From Emcibacter sp. (GTDB taxonomy: Bacteria > Pseudomonadota > Alphaproteobacteria > Sphingomonadales > Emcibacteraceae): a stretch of DNA of 64,000 nt. Shown here in pieces: positions 34,587 to 44,323 of this stretch (positions are counted from its first letter, which is position 1; each line of letters starts with the position of its first letter). The DNA is taken from assembly GCA_021741205.1 (NCBI GenBank), contig JAIOYI010000002.1:62001-126000 (forward strand), in the 5' to 3' direction. Under the pieces are notes generated by a model, which saw only the letters and a program-made list of their open reading frames with translations, ran no database searches and was not told the DNA's origin. A program made the position numbers and the translations under genes.

Positions 34587-35426
34587 ATGCTAAGTTATAG
34601 ACATTCATATCATGCTGGAAATTTTGCTGATGTTCTCAAACATATTGTGGTGATTGAGATCCTTGAACATCTGTGTAAAAAGGAAACACCCTTTGATTAT
34701 ATAGATACCCATGCAGGGGCTGGATTATATAGCCTAGAAGGCGAGCATGCCACCAAAACGGGTGAATATAAAAATGGTATCGGAAAAATAAATTTTGCTA
34801 ACTTTCCAGAATTATCGAGTTACCAAAAGATCATTCAAAGCTGTAATAATAACGGAAGTTTGAAAAATTATCCAGGCTCTCCCTATATTGCACGGCAATA
34901 TCAAAGACAACATGATCGGCTATGGCTATATGAAATGCACCCCACTGATTATGAAAATCTTGCCCAATTAATGCATGATGATCGTCAAACACGCATTGAA
35001 CGCAGTGATGGCTTTAAAGGCTTACTCGCAAAGGTTCCCCCAATATCCAAAAGAGGTTTTGTGCTGATTGACCCCTCCTATGAAATAAAACAGGATTACA
35101 ATCTGGTTTATGAAATGGTTTTAAAGGCCTATAAAAAATTCTCTACAGGGACTTATGCTATTTGGTATCCCGTAATAAATCGTTCCTTAATTAATGACCT
35201 TGAACAAAAATTTATTACATCCGGCATCAAAAAAGTTCAACTGTTCGAGCTTGGCCTTGCAAAAGATTCGAAAGAATGGGGCATGACCTCATCGGGTATG
35301 ATCGTTATTAACCCACCTTGGAAACTTATGGAAAATATGAGCCTTTTACTGCCAAAACTTCTGAAAGCATTAGGTTCTGAAAATTCTGGTCATTACCGAT
35401 GCCTTGAACTGGTTGGCGAAGATTAA
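34587..35426 (+). CDS. rlmJ: RlmJ, 23S rRNA adenine-2030 N6-methyltransferase
   Basis: A 279-residue protein that begins LSYRHSYHAGNFADVLKH, the signature of RlmJ, with YIDTHAGAGLYSL as SAM motif and FVLIDPSYE as the catalytic tetrapeptide (D-P-P-Y is DPSY here, near residue 165). The enzyme modifies A2030 of 23S rRNA in E. coli. Its last 4 bases overlap the convergent PRPP-synthetase-like gene. The Pro-to-Ser change in DPPY is uncommon but seen in family variants. Confidence 0.93.
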   Translation: MLSYRHSYHAGNFADVLKHIVVIEILEHLCKKETPFDYIDTHAGAGLYSLEGEHATKTGEYKNGIGKINFANFPELSSYQKIIQSCNNNGSLKNYPGSPYIARQYQRQHDRLWLYEMHPTDYENLAQLMHDDRQTRIERSDGFKGLLAKVPPISKRGFVLIDPSYEIKQDYNLVYEMVLKAYKKFSTGTYAIWYPVINRSLINDLEQKFITSGIKKVQLFELGLAKDSKEWGMTSSGMIVINPPWKLMENMSLLLPKLLKALGSENSGHYRCLELVGED

Positions 35427-36331
35427 TTTGAACCATAAGGTTTCTGCACTTTAACAAAGTGACACACAGATCCCGCAATGGTTTTGTCCAGCGCAATTTC
35501 GTTACTCATATGTGTAATACTGTTACAGCTAACAACCTTCTGGACCCCAGAATTCAACAATTTCAGATAAGAATCCTCAGCAAAAATTGCATGAACGGCA
35601 ATGCAAATGGGCGGCTTCATTTTTAAAACTTGCAAATGCTCTATGGTTTTAATCATGGTATTTGCTGTTGAAATAATATCGTCGACCAATACTGGCGTAA
35701 GATTCTGATAATGCTGAACATCGGGAACAGATACCTCTACCTCGTGATCACCGTGTCTTATTTTTTGTAAAATAATAAAAGGAGCCGCCGCTTTTTTCGC
35801 CACGTCATTGACCCATTGTTCACTTTCCATATCTGGGCCAATCAAAAGCGGATTTTTCACATTATTTTTTATCCACTCTGCAATGAGATCGCCCGCATGG
35901 ATAACCTTACAGGGAATGTTGTAAATTTCTTCTAGTCTCTTGTGGCGATGCAAATGAGGATCAACGGTAATCAACCAATCAATATTTTGTGATAAAATAT
36001 GGGCAAAAATATCGGCTGTAACAGCCTCTCCCTCTGAAAAGCTTTTGTCTTGACGCATATAACCCAAATAAGGTGCCACAAGACCTACGCTTTTTGCGCC
36101 CATTTTGAGGGCCGTCTGTGAAAAAAATATCAAAGCCATAATCTTTTCATCGGGATGATCAAGACTGCAAACAATAATAACGTCTTTATCCACAACAGAT
36201 GTTTCAAGTTTAACAAATGTTTCGCCGTCTGGAAAATGGCGTATGGTTAAAGCCCCACGTTCCGCCTTCATTTCATGGGCAATAGTATCAGCAATGGTTT
36301 CAAAAGTTGAAAAGCAAAATACCACATGCAT
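35423..36331 (-). CDS. Ribose-phosphate pyrophosphokinase-like protein
   Basis: A 302-residue PRPP-synthetase homologue. Seen: RHFPDGETFVKLETSVVDKDV, APYLGYMRQDKSFSEGEAVT, ITVDPHLHRHK, and the PRPP loop LVDDIISTANTMIKT near residue 215. It is shorter than classical Prs (about 315) and belongs to the divergent group found beside thymidine/AMP phosphorylases. It lies two bases after the phosphorylase gene, third of a three-gene operon. It may use a ribose phosphate formed by that enzyme. The main cellular Prs is expected elsewhere. Confidence 0.85.
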   Translation of the reverse strand: MHVVFCFSTFETIADTIAHEMKAERGALTIRHFPDGETFVKLETSVVDKDVIIVCSLDHPDEKIMALIFFSQTALKMGAKSVGLVAPYLGYMRQDKSFSEGEAVTADIFAHILSQNIDWLITVDPHLHRHKRLEEIYNIPCKVIHAGDLIAEWIKNNVKNPLLIGPDMESEQWVNDVAKKAAAPFIILQKIRHGDHEVEVSVPDVQHYQNLTPVLVDDIISTANTMIKTIEHLQVLKMKPPICIAVHAIFAEDSYLKLLNSGVQKVVSCNSITHMSNEIALDKTIAGSVCHFVKVQKPYGSN

Positions 36332-36333
36332 TT

Positions 36334-37839
36334 CTAGTCACTCCTAATATGAACTGCGTGATTGCTTTCAACCAAAAAACTCAATGTATAGGACATTTCA
36401 CCAGATGATCCTGTATGAATACTGTAAAGTGGGGCACCTTTATCAATTTTATCCCCAACAGAAATATGAAGGTCAACACCCGCAGTTTTTTCATACGGTG
36501 CGCCCGCAAGCTTGGCAATTTTTGCAATTTTTCTGTTATCTATGGACGTAATAACACCCCCATTTGGAGCATGTACAATATGGGTAAAGGGTGAAATGGG
36601 AATTTCCCGCATGCCGCCCTGTGCCTCACATATGGCTTGAAATTTCTGCCATGCCCGACCACTATCCAATATGTTCTGAGCCAGAACTATGCCCTGTCCT
36701 TCTGGCACATCAGGTGAAAATTCAAGAATATGTCCTGCTAATGTGATCGCCCTGTCCCGAAGATCAAGGGGCGCAATTGTATCTCGCCGCAATACGGCAA
36801 GAATATCTCTGGCCTCTAAAGCGGGTCCAATGCCACGACCCACCGGTTGTGAGCCATCACTTATATGAACCTTAACAAAAATACCAAGCGTCGCCCCCAC
36901 CGTCACAAGATAATTTTTCAATATTTTTGCCGTCTCCATTGTGCGTACTTTTGCCGTTTCCCCCACGGGCATATCAATCAAAACACAATTTGATCCCGCG
37001 GATATCTTCTTGGAAAGCACCGAGGCCACAAGCTGCCCTTCGCTGTCAAGGTCAAGTGCCTTTTCCACTTGAATTAGCACATCATCAGCGGGACTTAAGG
37101 CTACAGATCCACCCCACACAATACAGCCGTTTTCTTGTTCAACGACCTGACGTATCCTCTTAATATCAAGCTCAACAGGGCAAAGAACCTCCATAGTATC
37201 GGCGGTTCCGGCTGGGGATGTTATGGCTCTTGACGAGGTTTTCGGAATGGTAAGACCAAAGGCCGCAACAATGGACACCACAATCGGTGTTGTTCTGTTG
37301 CCGGGAATTCCACCCACACAATGTTTATCCACCACAAGCCCATTACCCCAATCAAGTCTTTCGCCTACGTTAATCATAGCGCGGCTAAGATCCGTAATTT
37401 CGGTCAAATCCATGCGCCCCCCAGCACAAGCCGTAAGAAATGCCGCTATGTGAATATCGGAATAGCTTCCCGCCGTAATGTCATTAATGATTCTTTGAAT
37501 ATTGTCAGAGGATAAACTGTTGCCATATATTTTTGAGCGAACAAAACTTAGGGATGAAATTGGCTTGGCATGAGAAATCGTGACCAAATCATTTTCCTGT
37601 GCTCCAAGCAAATTCCAAGCGTATTCTGACAGTCCCGCATGATCCTTTGCCAGAATATTACTGTTCACCATATTCAAGGTAGCGATAATAGACCTCGCCC
37701 CCAAGGAAATTTGAACCCGAGCATGAGCTGTGATACCTTCTGACCGGCAAACATGGCAATCCGACCGCATGTAAATGATGGATTCTTTATAACTATCAAT
37801 CCCAATTCTTTGCAGAAATAACGTATTACTTTGGCGCAA
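36334..37839 (-). CDS. Thymidine/AMP phosphorylase family protein
   Basis: A 501-residue nucleoside (mono)phosphate phosphorylase. An N-terminal 85-residue domain, absent from bacterial DeoA, precedes the catalytic core, as in archaeal AMP phosphorylase. Core motifs are DKHCVGGIPGNRTTPIVV near residue 160, SSRAITSPAGTADTMEV near 200 and KISAGSNCVLIDMPVGETAKV. Enzymes of this branch cleave AMP or thymidine with phosphate. It lies between the MBL nuclease gene (2 bases) and the PRPP-synthetase-like gene (2 bases). The substrate is not certain: nucleoside 5'-monophosphate is favoured by the long N-terminus. Confidence 0.85.
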   Translation of the reverse strand: MRQSNTLFLQRIGIDSYKESIIYMRSDCHVCRSEGITAHARVQISLGARSIIATLNMVNSNILAKDHAGLSEYAWNLLGAQENDLVTISHAKPISSLSFVRSKIYGNSLSSDNIQRIINDITAGSYSDIHIAAFLTACAGGRMDLTEITDLSRAMINVGERLDWGNGLVVDKHCVGGIPGNRTTPIVVSIVAAFGLTIPKTSSRAITSPAGTADTMEVLCPVELDIKRIRQVVEQENGCIVWGGSVALSPADDVLIQVEKALDLDSEGQLVASVLSKKISAGSNCVLIDMPVGETAKVRTMETAKILKNYLVTVGATLGIFVKVHISDGSQPVGRGIGPALEARDILAVLRRDTIAPLDLRDRAITLAGHILEFSPDVPEGQGIVLAQNILDSGRAWQKFQAICEAQGGMREIPISPFTHIVHAPNGGVITSIDNRKIAKIAKLAGAPYEKTAGVDLHISVGDKIDKGAPLYSIHTGSSGEMSYTLSFLVESNHAVHIRSD

Positions 37840-37841
37840 TA

Positions 37842-39200
37842 TTATAATTCCTCAATCTGTAAATATTTCGGGATTGATACATCCCAACCAAATTTTTCCT
37901 CTATTTTACTTTTAAGGGCGACTGAGGCCTCTTCTTCTCCGTGGGTGATAAATGTTTTGATTGGTGGTTGTTTAAAATAAGATAACCATTCAAGGAGTTC
38001 TTCATAATCTGCATGGGCAGACATAGTGGTTAAATTTTCTATCCGCGCCCTAACTGGCCACATTTGTCCATGAATTTTAATCTCCTTTTCTCCCCTGATA
38101 ATTCTATCACCTCTCGTGCCTTGCGCCTGAAATCCCGTAAATAAAATTGTGTTTTTGTCGTCTCCCATATAGGTTTTAAGGTGGTGTAATATACGCCCCC
38201 CCGTTGCCATACCACTTGCGGAAATGATCACCGACGGCATAGCATGAGCACTATCCAATTCCTTTGATTCCTCGGCTGTTTTTGTATAAATCGCCGTTCG
38301 GCAGGCATCCCTGCATTCTTTTTCTGAAAGACGATGTTCGCTATTATGTTTATTAAGCAAACTGGTGGCTGCACTGGCCATAGGGCTATCCATGTAAACA
38401 GGGATATCAGGAATTTTCCCTTGTTGTTTTAAGAGATGAATATAATAAAGTACGCTCTGTGCCCGTCCGACAGCAAAGGCTGGAATAATAACAGTACCAC
38501 CCTTTGAAGCCGTGCTTGTGATAATATTACCAAGCCTTTCCGTAGGATCTCCCCTATCATGTAACCGATCCCCATAAGTCGATTCAACCACCAAATAGTC
38601 GGCACTTTCAATATGGATGGGTTCAACCATAATGGGATTATTTGGCCGTCCAATATCGCCAGAAAAGACAATCGTTTTATGCCCATTATTAATCGACACG
38701 AAGGAAGACCCGAGGATATGACCGCTACGCTGAAATTTAATCTTAAAAATATTTCCTATGGTGAAAAATTCATCAAAAGGCATGGGATGAAAATATTTAA
38801 GCGCATTACGGGCATCTTTTTGACTATAAAGAGGTTCCGCCTTAGCATGTTTTGTATAGCCGTATTTATTGGCGCGTCTGGCATCTTCTTCCTGAAGATA
38901 GCCACTATCAGGTAATAAGATTGAACAAAGATCATAAGTGGCTCTTGAGCAGTAAATTTTGCCGCGAAACCCTAGCCTCACAAGTAGGGGTAGATAACCA
39001 CTATGATCAATATGAGCGTGGGTCAACACAACCGCCTCAAGAGAGCCTATATCCAAAGGTAACTTCGCCCAATTTCTAAGCCGTAATTCTTTTTTCCCCT
39101 GAAATAGGCCGCAATCGATGAGTATCTTTGTCTTTTCTTCTTCCAGAAGATATTTTGATCCCGTTACCGTTTCTGTTGCACCTAGAAATTTTAATTTCAT
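37842..39200 (-). CDS. Beta-CASP metallo-beta-lactamase ribonuclease
   Basis: A 452-residue MBL-fold, beta-CASP RNA nuclease, related to Ysh1/CPSF73. Seen: LTHAHIDHSGYLPLL near residue 58 (motif 2), GSSFVSINNGHKTIVFSGDIG, a VESTYGDR segment near 200, FAVGRAQSVLYYI in beta-CASP, and terminal motifs ISASGMATGGR and SAHADYEELLEWL. Cleaves RNA. First gene of the operon with the two nucleotide enzymes, so transcript decay products could feed nucleotide salvage. Bacterial homologues often share this cluster. Confidence 0.9.
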   Translation of the reverse strand: MKLKFLGATETVTGSKYLLEEEKTKILIDCGLFQGKKELRLRNWAKLPLDIGSLEAVVLTHAHIDHSGYLPLLVRLGFRGKIYCSRATYDLCSILLPDSGYLQEEDARRANKYGYTKHAKAEPLYSQKDARNALKYFHPMPFDEFFTIGNIFKIKFQRSGHILGSSFVSINNGHKTIVFSGDIGRPNNPIMVEPIHIESADYLVVESTYGDRLHDRGDPTERLGNIITSTASKGGTVIIPAFAVGRAQSVLYYIHLLKQQGKIPDIPVYMDSPMASAATSLLNKHNSEHRLSEKECRDACRTAIYTKTAEESKELDSAHAMPSVIISASGMATGGRILHHLKTYMGDDKNTILFTGFQAQGTRGDRIIRGEKEIKIHGQMWPVRARIENLTTMSAHADYEELLEWLSYFKQPPIKTFITHGEEEASVALKSKIEEKFGWDVSIPKYLQIEEL

Positions 39201-39379
39201 GCCATACCCTTTAAATTAGTTGCTTTATACTAACAGCTTAAGTGATAATAAACCATTGAAACATGACCCAAGTTAAGAATGATTATGATATTCTATGGAA
39301 ATATTGAATTAATTTGCATAAAGCGTTATGTTAAGGCCAATGAAGAAAATACGACCCAATAATCAATTAAGGAAATATT

Positions 39380-39751
39380 ATGAGCGATAAGTCACTATAC
39401 CAGCGTCTTGGCGGATATGATGGCATAAAAGGTTTCTGTGATGATCTTTTACCCAGAGTTCAGGCTGACCCCTTACTCGGTCGTTTCTGGCAAAATCGGG
39501 GTGATGACGGTATCGCGCGGGAAAAACAATTACTCGTTGATTATCTTTGTGCCAATGCGGGTGGCCCTGTCTATTATACGGGACGTGATATGCTCCTAAG
39601 CCATAAGGGAATGAAAATCAGTGAAGCCGACTGGTCAAATTTCCTTGGTCATGCAGGAGCAACCATGGCCGCTCTCAAGGTTCCACAACAAGAATGCGAC
39701 GATGTGGTTGCCTTCGTGCTTAGCCTAAAAAATGATATTGTCGAGGCATAA
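39380..39751 (+). CDS. Truncated haemoglobin, group 1
   Basis: A 123-residue truncated globin. It begins LYQRLGGYDGIKGFCDDLLP, the group 1 signature, with YYTGRDMLLSHKGMKI around the proximal histidine near residue 77. It binds O2 or NO and often has a detoxifying role. It is a single gene after AT-rich 39,201-39,379 and is convergent with the multihaem operon. No FNR/NnrR site found upstream. Confidence 0.9.
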   Translation: MSDKSLYQRLGGYDGIKGFCDDLLPRVQADPLLGRFWQNRGDDGIAREKQLLVDYLCANAGGPVYYTGRDMLLSHKGMKISEADWSNFLGHAGATMAALKVPQQECDDVVAFVLSLKNDIVEA

Positions 39752-39797
39752 ACAATCTCTGTATTGTTCTGTGGCATACTATTCCTGTAACATATTA

Positions 39798-41867
39798 TTA
39801 AAATATGGCACGATATCCCATATAGATATAATTTCCTGAGGATGTCTGTTTGATACCCGAAAAGGTTTCATTTCGCCATTCATACCCGCCTTCAAATTCA
39901 ACATAGAGCCATTTACCGATCCGATAATCCATTTTAAGCAACGGGCGGATGATCAATCTTGTATCACTATCCTGTTTGTCGGATTTATAATCTATGCGAA
40001 TTCTTGGGTTGAGCCTAAATGATTGACCAATACGGAAACGGCTATTCATAAATAGCGTATAGGATCTGTCTCTATCACGATCATTATAGCGCACCCCAAT
40101 AATATGGCTGTCATTATCAAAAATCAGATTATTTCCCAAAAGCTGGACAGAGGTGTATATATCCGTTCCGGTACCAGGATACCCTATCACCTGACCCGAG
40201 GTTACCGTGCCTTGCATGTTGGTTGCGGTAATATCAACAGAAAGTTGGTAATGGTCACTCAATTTTTGATTAAGTCCAAAAGTTGCTGTTTTACTGGCCG
40301 ATGTTCTATCCTGTGCAAAAAGATATATTTCTTCCGCTGTATAAAGGTCAAAAAGATCAGAAAGATTTTCCACACCCTCTCCCTGTATGGCATTTGTGGT
40401 GGTGAGCAATGGATTTTTACGATAATCAAGGCTCATATATACCGTTGTATTTTCTGTCAAAATCCAATTGCTGTTGAGCATGATAAGATTGAGTTCTTTG
40501 AAATGAAGATCATAATCGACCATAGCAAACAAAGATTTCCCGTTCTTAAAATATCGAACCTCCCCCCCCACAGCCCGTCTATCAAGCAGGCTTTTGTTTT
40601 TTTGTTCAATAAAATAGGTGGTAAAATCCCATGACTCTAAAAAATCCCCAAAATCAAGGCTTGCCCCATAAAATTTTCGGTCCGTATTGATATTTGTTTG
40701 ACGAGACGATTGTACGGGATATCCATAAACCGTATTAATTTTAATTTTTGAGGTGATTTCATATCCTAAATCAACACCATCAAATCGACCAAGAACGCCG
40801 CCAGAGCTTTTTGATTGACGCCCCAATCGTGCGTTTATGCCATGCTTTTTGTCCCGAAAATCAAAAAAAAGTCGACTCAACCTTTTTCTATTATCTCGTC
40901 CATCAAGAAAATCATTATCATGACTGCCCACGAACTGGAACCGCATGTCATAATCCTTGTTACGCATACGCAGATTAAGGTCAGCATTGCTGTTTAAACT
41001 GGAAACATTAACGCGTTTATCGCCACCTTGCGGCGATGTTTCATCCCGAAAATAAAATTGTGACAGACTGCCATAAACGGATGTATCCCACATACCATCT
41101 TCTTTAGGTGAAGATAACTTAGACTGCCGAAGTTTTGGTTGAGCATTTTGGTTCGCTGTCATCAAGGCGTCCAAGCGTTGTTTCACCCGAACCGCATCTG
41201 GTCCATCAGGATAAAGTTTCAAAAATCGTTCATATTCTGCTTTGGCATGAGCGAATTGATTATTTCGTTGCCGCGCAAGGCCAAGATATTCCAACGCTTT
41301 CTTGTGGCTAGCACCAGCACTTGTCGCCTCAGCCTTGGTCAAAAGACGAAGGGCCTTGGTATAATCATTCACTTTTAAGGCTTCCATAGCCTCGGCCAGT
41401 AAAGGGCTTTCCATAACCTCTTTAATCAAAAGCGTTACAGACCGTTGATCATGTGACCCGCTGACATCAAAATCAACGTCATGATTAAAAAGGATAGACA
41501 AAACGGGACTGCCCGCATTACCACCTTCCCAGAATATTTCCTGTACCGATGGTGCAGATGAATGATCCCATGTCAGATTTGAATGTTCCGACAAGGTTTT
41601 GATATCTGTTCCATCAAGGCCATTTAAGGAATTCACCTTAAATTGAATACGGACATTATTGCCCTTGGAATCTGGAATATGACCAATATATTGCATCGGA
41701 AAGGCAAAATTAATTTGAATTTCGCTGCCTTCTGAAGCCTGTCTTATATCCACATCCTCTACGACCCGTGCCTGAACAATGGTCGGGTAAATCAACAACA
41801 ATGCCGTTAGAATAAGTGACGTTTTCATAACAGCAAGGCACGCTTTGTTTTGTTTGTTGTTGTGCAT
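39798..41867 (-). CDS. TPR/beta-barrel outer-membrane protein of the multihaem operon
   Basis: A 689-residue exported protein I do not recognise by name. After a signal segment (residues 14-33, KTSLILTALLLIYPTIVQA) comes a beta domain (35-145), then two TPR-like helices (165-235: YTKALRLLTKAEAT, FAHAKAEYERFLKLYPDG), then from about 275 to the end a series of alternating polar/hydrophobic strands ending in Tyr-Arg-Ala-Ile-Phe, the usual C-terminal aromatic of outer-membrane barrels. No haem motif. Its ATG overlaps the stop of the 31-haem gene (TAATG), so the two are coupled. I infer it is the outer-membrane conduit partner of the cytochromes. Confidence 0.72.
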   Translation of the reverse strand: MHNNKQNKACLAVMKTSLILTALLLIYPTIVQARVVEDVDIRQASEGSEIQINFAFPMQYIGHIPDSKGNNVRIQFKVNSLNGLDGTDIKTLSEHSNLTWDHSSAPSVQEIFWEGGNAGSPVLSILFNHDVDFDVSGSHDQRSVTLLIKEVMESPLLAEAMEALKVNDYTKALRLLTKAEATSAGASHKKALEYLGLARQRNNQFAHAKAEYERFLKLYPDGPDAVRVKQRLDALMTANQNAQPKLRQSKLSSPKEDGMWDTSVYGSLSQFYFRDETSPQGGDKRVNVSSLNSNADLNLRMRNKDYDMRFQFVGSHDNDFLDGRDNRKRLSRLFFDFRDKKHGINARLGRQSKSSGGVLGRFDGVDLGYEITSKIKINTVYGYPVQSSRQTNINTDRKFYGASLDFGDFLESWDFTTYFIEQKNKSLLDRRAVGGEVRYFKNGKSLFAMVDYDLHFKELNLIMLNSNWILTENTTVYMSLDYRKNPLLTTTNAIQGEGVENLSDLFDLYTAEEIYLFAQDRTSASKTATFGLNQKLSDHYQLSVDITATNMQGTVTSGQVIGYPGTGTDIYTSVQLLGNNLIFDNDSHIIGVRYNDRDRDRSYTLFMNSRFRIGQSFRLNPRIRIDYKSDKQDSDTRLIIRPLLKMDYRIGKWLYVEFEGGYEWRNETFSGIKQTSSGNYIYMGYRAIF

Positions 41868-44323
41868 TAATCAAAACTCCCATCCGTTGCTCTATGTTCG
41901 CTATTTCTTCTTGTCTTAATTATCGTCAAACTGCTGTCCGTATAGATATGACAAGATCCCGCACAATCCCGAAGCTCACTAACCGTATAATAGGTTGTGG
42001 GACCGTCAGTTTTCTTATGCGGGTCTATCTTATATTGATTAGCGTGGCAGGCTGCACAATCCGGTTGATAGGCGGGAGCCCGCCAAGGAATAATCTCATT
42101 ATTTGAAGTGTGACAATCATTACAAGCTAATCGACCAATACCATGATCTGGATAATTTCCTGTCATATGACTATAGCTCGTGAAATTCCAATTTAAGGTG
42201 GTATGACATTCATCACATTCAATGGTTGTGATAAAATGGCCGTTTCCTTTTCCTGTAGCGATCGTTCCATTGTGACAACTTGAACAGCTACCCAAAATTT
42301 GAGCATGATCCACGGTGGCAGGTGTCCATGCATTTGATGTATGACAATCTTCACAAATATTGGTGGTCAAGACATGGTTCACATTCTTACCCGTGGCGAT
42401 GGTGCCATTGTGACAAGAGGCACAGCTGCCCAAAACTTGGGCATGATCCACGCTCGCTGGTGTCCATGCATTTGATGTGTGACAATCTTCACAAATATTG
42501 GTCGTTGAAACATGGTTCACATTCTTACCCGTGGCGATGGTACCGTTATGACAGGTGGAACAGCTGCCCAACACCTGGGCATGATCCACGCTCGCCGGCG
42601 TCCATGCATTTGATGTGTGGCAATCTTCACAAATATTGGTCGTTGAAACATGGTTCACATTCTTACCCGTGGCGATGGTACCGTTATGACAAGTGGAACA
42701 GCTGCCCAAAACTTGGGCATGATCAACCCTGCTCACGGGTGACCAACCCGTTACCGTATGACAATCTTCACAAATATTGGTCGTGGAAATATGATTCTGG
42801 CCTTTGCCTGTTGCGGTTATGCCATCATGGCAACTAGCACAAGTTCCATTGATATTATTATGATTGAAATTAGCTGGCAACCATGCATTTGATGTGTGAC
42901 AATCATCACAAACTGTCGTGCTGTCAACATGGGTTAAGTGTTTTCCCGTGGCGATCGTTCCATTATGGCAGCTAAAACATGTGCCCATAACTTGAGTATG
43001 ATCCACAGTCACACTGGTCCAAATTGACGGCACATGGCAATCTTCACAAATATTAGTGGTCAGTATGTGACTACCGCCCTTACCATCAGCAATCGTGCCA
43101 TTATGACAGCTAAAACATGATCCAAGAACTTGGGCGTGATCCACCGTTGCTGTTGTCCAATTCAAGGGGATATGGCAATCCTCACAAATATTGGTGGTCA
43201 GTATGTGATTACCGCCCTTACCATCAGCAATCGTGCCATTATGACAACTCGAACATGATCCAAGAACTTGGGCGTGATCCACGGTAACAGGGGATGTCCA
43301 GCTCGAAGAGACATGGCAATCTTCGCAAATGCTCGTCGTGGAAATATGGGTCATATTTTTTCCCATGGCAATGGTACCATTATGACAGGTGGAACAGGCA
43401 CCCAACACTTGGGCGTGATCAACGCTTGCCCCAAGCCAACTGTTTGTTGAAACGTGACAATCTTCACAGATATTGGTTGTTGAAATATGATTGGCGCTTT
43501 TGCCGTCTACCATTGTTCCATTATGACATGAGACACAATTTCCATTCACCCCATCATGAGAAAAAGTTGCAGGAAGCCAACCATTGGTTATATGGCATTC
43601 ATCACAATTATTGGCAGAGGGAAAATGATTAGCGCCTTTTCCGCTGGCAATACTGCCATTATGGCAGCTTTCGCAAGTGCCGATAACTTCCGCATGATCC
43701 ACACGGTTTACAATATCCCAGCCATTTACCACATGGCAGGCCTCGCATAGTGCGGTTGTTTGAATATGGGTTGAATTTTTTCCAATAACTATTGTGCCGT
43801 TATGACAACCAGCACAGTTTCCCTCAACGCCCGTATGGTCAAAACGGGCATTGGTGAAATTCAGAGTAATATGGCAATCTTCACAATTATCAGAGCTTCT
43901 GACGTGGGTTGGATTTTTTCCCATCGCCGTTTGTCCATTGTGACAACTGATACAGCTTCCCAGAACCGAGGCATGGTCAAAACGCACAAGGCTTTCCCAA
44001 CTGTTGGTAGAGTGGCAATCTTCACATTCATTTCGCGTATTAATATGGTTCAATGGCCGTTCCGAGGCGGCAATATACCCTCCTCTATCATGGCAACTGA
44101 TGCAACGCTTGGGGGTTCCTTTAAAAACGCCATTAATATGGCAGCTATCACATTCAAGGGTTTTATGTTGACCTTCAAGAGGAAATCCTGTTTGAAAGTG
44201 ATCAAAATCCGTCTGTGCCACCGCATCAATGGTCGGAGACATCAGCAACATGCCACACAAAACAAATAAAAGCATCATACCATGCCATTTGAAGAGATGT
44301 GATAGTTTTACATTCTGTATCAT
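41867..44323 (-). CDS. 31-haem c-type cytochrome with tandem two-haem repeats
   Basis: An 818-residue exported protein with 31 CxxCH motifs and a final CAGSCH (CX3CH). Signal peptide at about residues 1-37 (WHGMMLLFVLCGMLLM). The centre consists of 13 two-haem units of about 46 residues: CEDCHxxxxW, then VDHAQVLGSCxxCHNGTIA-GK. Each unit has several His that can be second axial ligands (VDH, NH). ATG 44,323 overlaps the upstream stop as ATGA and is chosen over the frame opening at 44,365. Lack of catalytic-haem variants suggests pure electron transport rather than nitrite- or hydroxylamine-type chemistry. Location periplasmic or cell surface. Confidence 0.9.
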   Translation of the reverse strand: MIQNVKLSHLFKWHGMMLLFVLCGMLLMSPTIDAVAQTDFDHFQTGFPLEGQHKTLECDSCHINGVFKGTPKRCISCHDRGGYIAASERPLNHINTRNECEDCHSTNSWESLVRFDHASVLGSCISCHNGQTAMGKNPTHVRSSDNCEDCHITLNFTNARFDHTGVEGNCAGCHNGTIVIGKNSTHIQTTALCEACHVVNGWDIVNRVDHAEVIGTCESCHNGSIASGKGANHFPSANNCDECHITNGWLPATFSHDGVNGNCVSCHNGTMVDGKSANHISTTNICEDCHVSTNSWLGASVDHAQVLGACSTCHNGTIAMGKNMTHISTTSICEDCHVSSSWTSPVTVDHAQVLGSCSSCHNGTIADGKGGNHILTTNICEDCHIPLNWTTATVDHAQVLGSCFSCHNGTIADGKGGSHILTTNICEDCHVPSIWTSVTVDHTQVMGTCFSCHNGTIATGKHLTHVDSTTVCDDCHTSNAWLPANFNHNNINGTCASCHDGITATGKGQNHISTTNICEDCHTVTGWSPVSRVDHAQVLGSCSTCHNGTIATGKNVNHVSTTNICEDCHTSNAWTPASVDHAQVLGSCSTCHNGTIATGKNVNHVSTTNICEDCHTSNAWTPASVDHAQVLGSCASCHNGTIATGKNVNHVLTTNICEDCHTSNAWTPATVDHAQILGSCSSCHNGTIATGKGNGHFITTIECDECHTTLNWNFTSYSHMTGNYPDHGIGRLACNDCHTSNNEIIPWRAPAYQPDCAACHANQYKIDPHKKTDGPTTYYTVSELRDCAGSCHIYTDSSLTIIKTRRNSEHRATDGSFD
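42270..44030 (-). repeat. Tandem two-haem coding repeats (period 138-141 bp)
   Basis: Thirteen coding repeats within the 31-haem gene. Copies near 42,340-42,770 are almost identical at DNA level, for example the segment ending ACAAATATTGG recurs at exactly 138-bp steps (42,353; 42,491; 42,629). The identity suggests recent duplication and possible copy-number variation. Short reads would collapse such a region. Confidence 0.85.

Noticed and set aside
39201-39379. FNR or NO-responsive site before the truncated haemoglobin
   Set aside because: Only a weak CATAA-N4-TTATG palindrome; it does not match the TTGAT-N4-ATCAA consensus.
42280-42837. Long plus-strand open frame opposite the 31-haem gene
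   Set aside because: A shadow of the repetitive haem codons; it has a repetitive basic composition, no start context and lies entirely within a well-supported gene.
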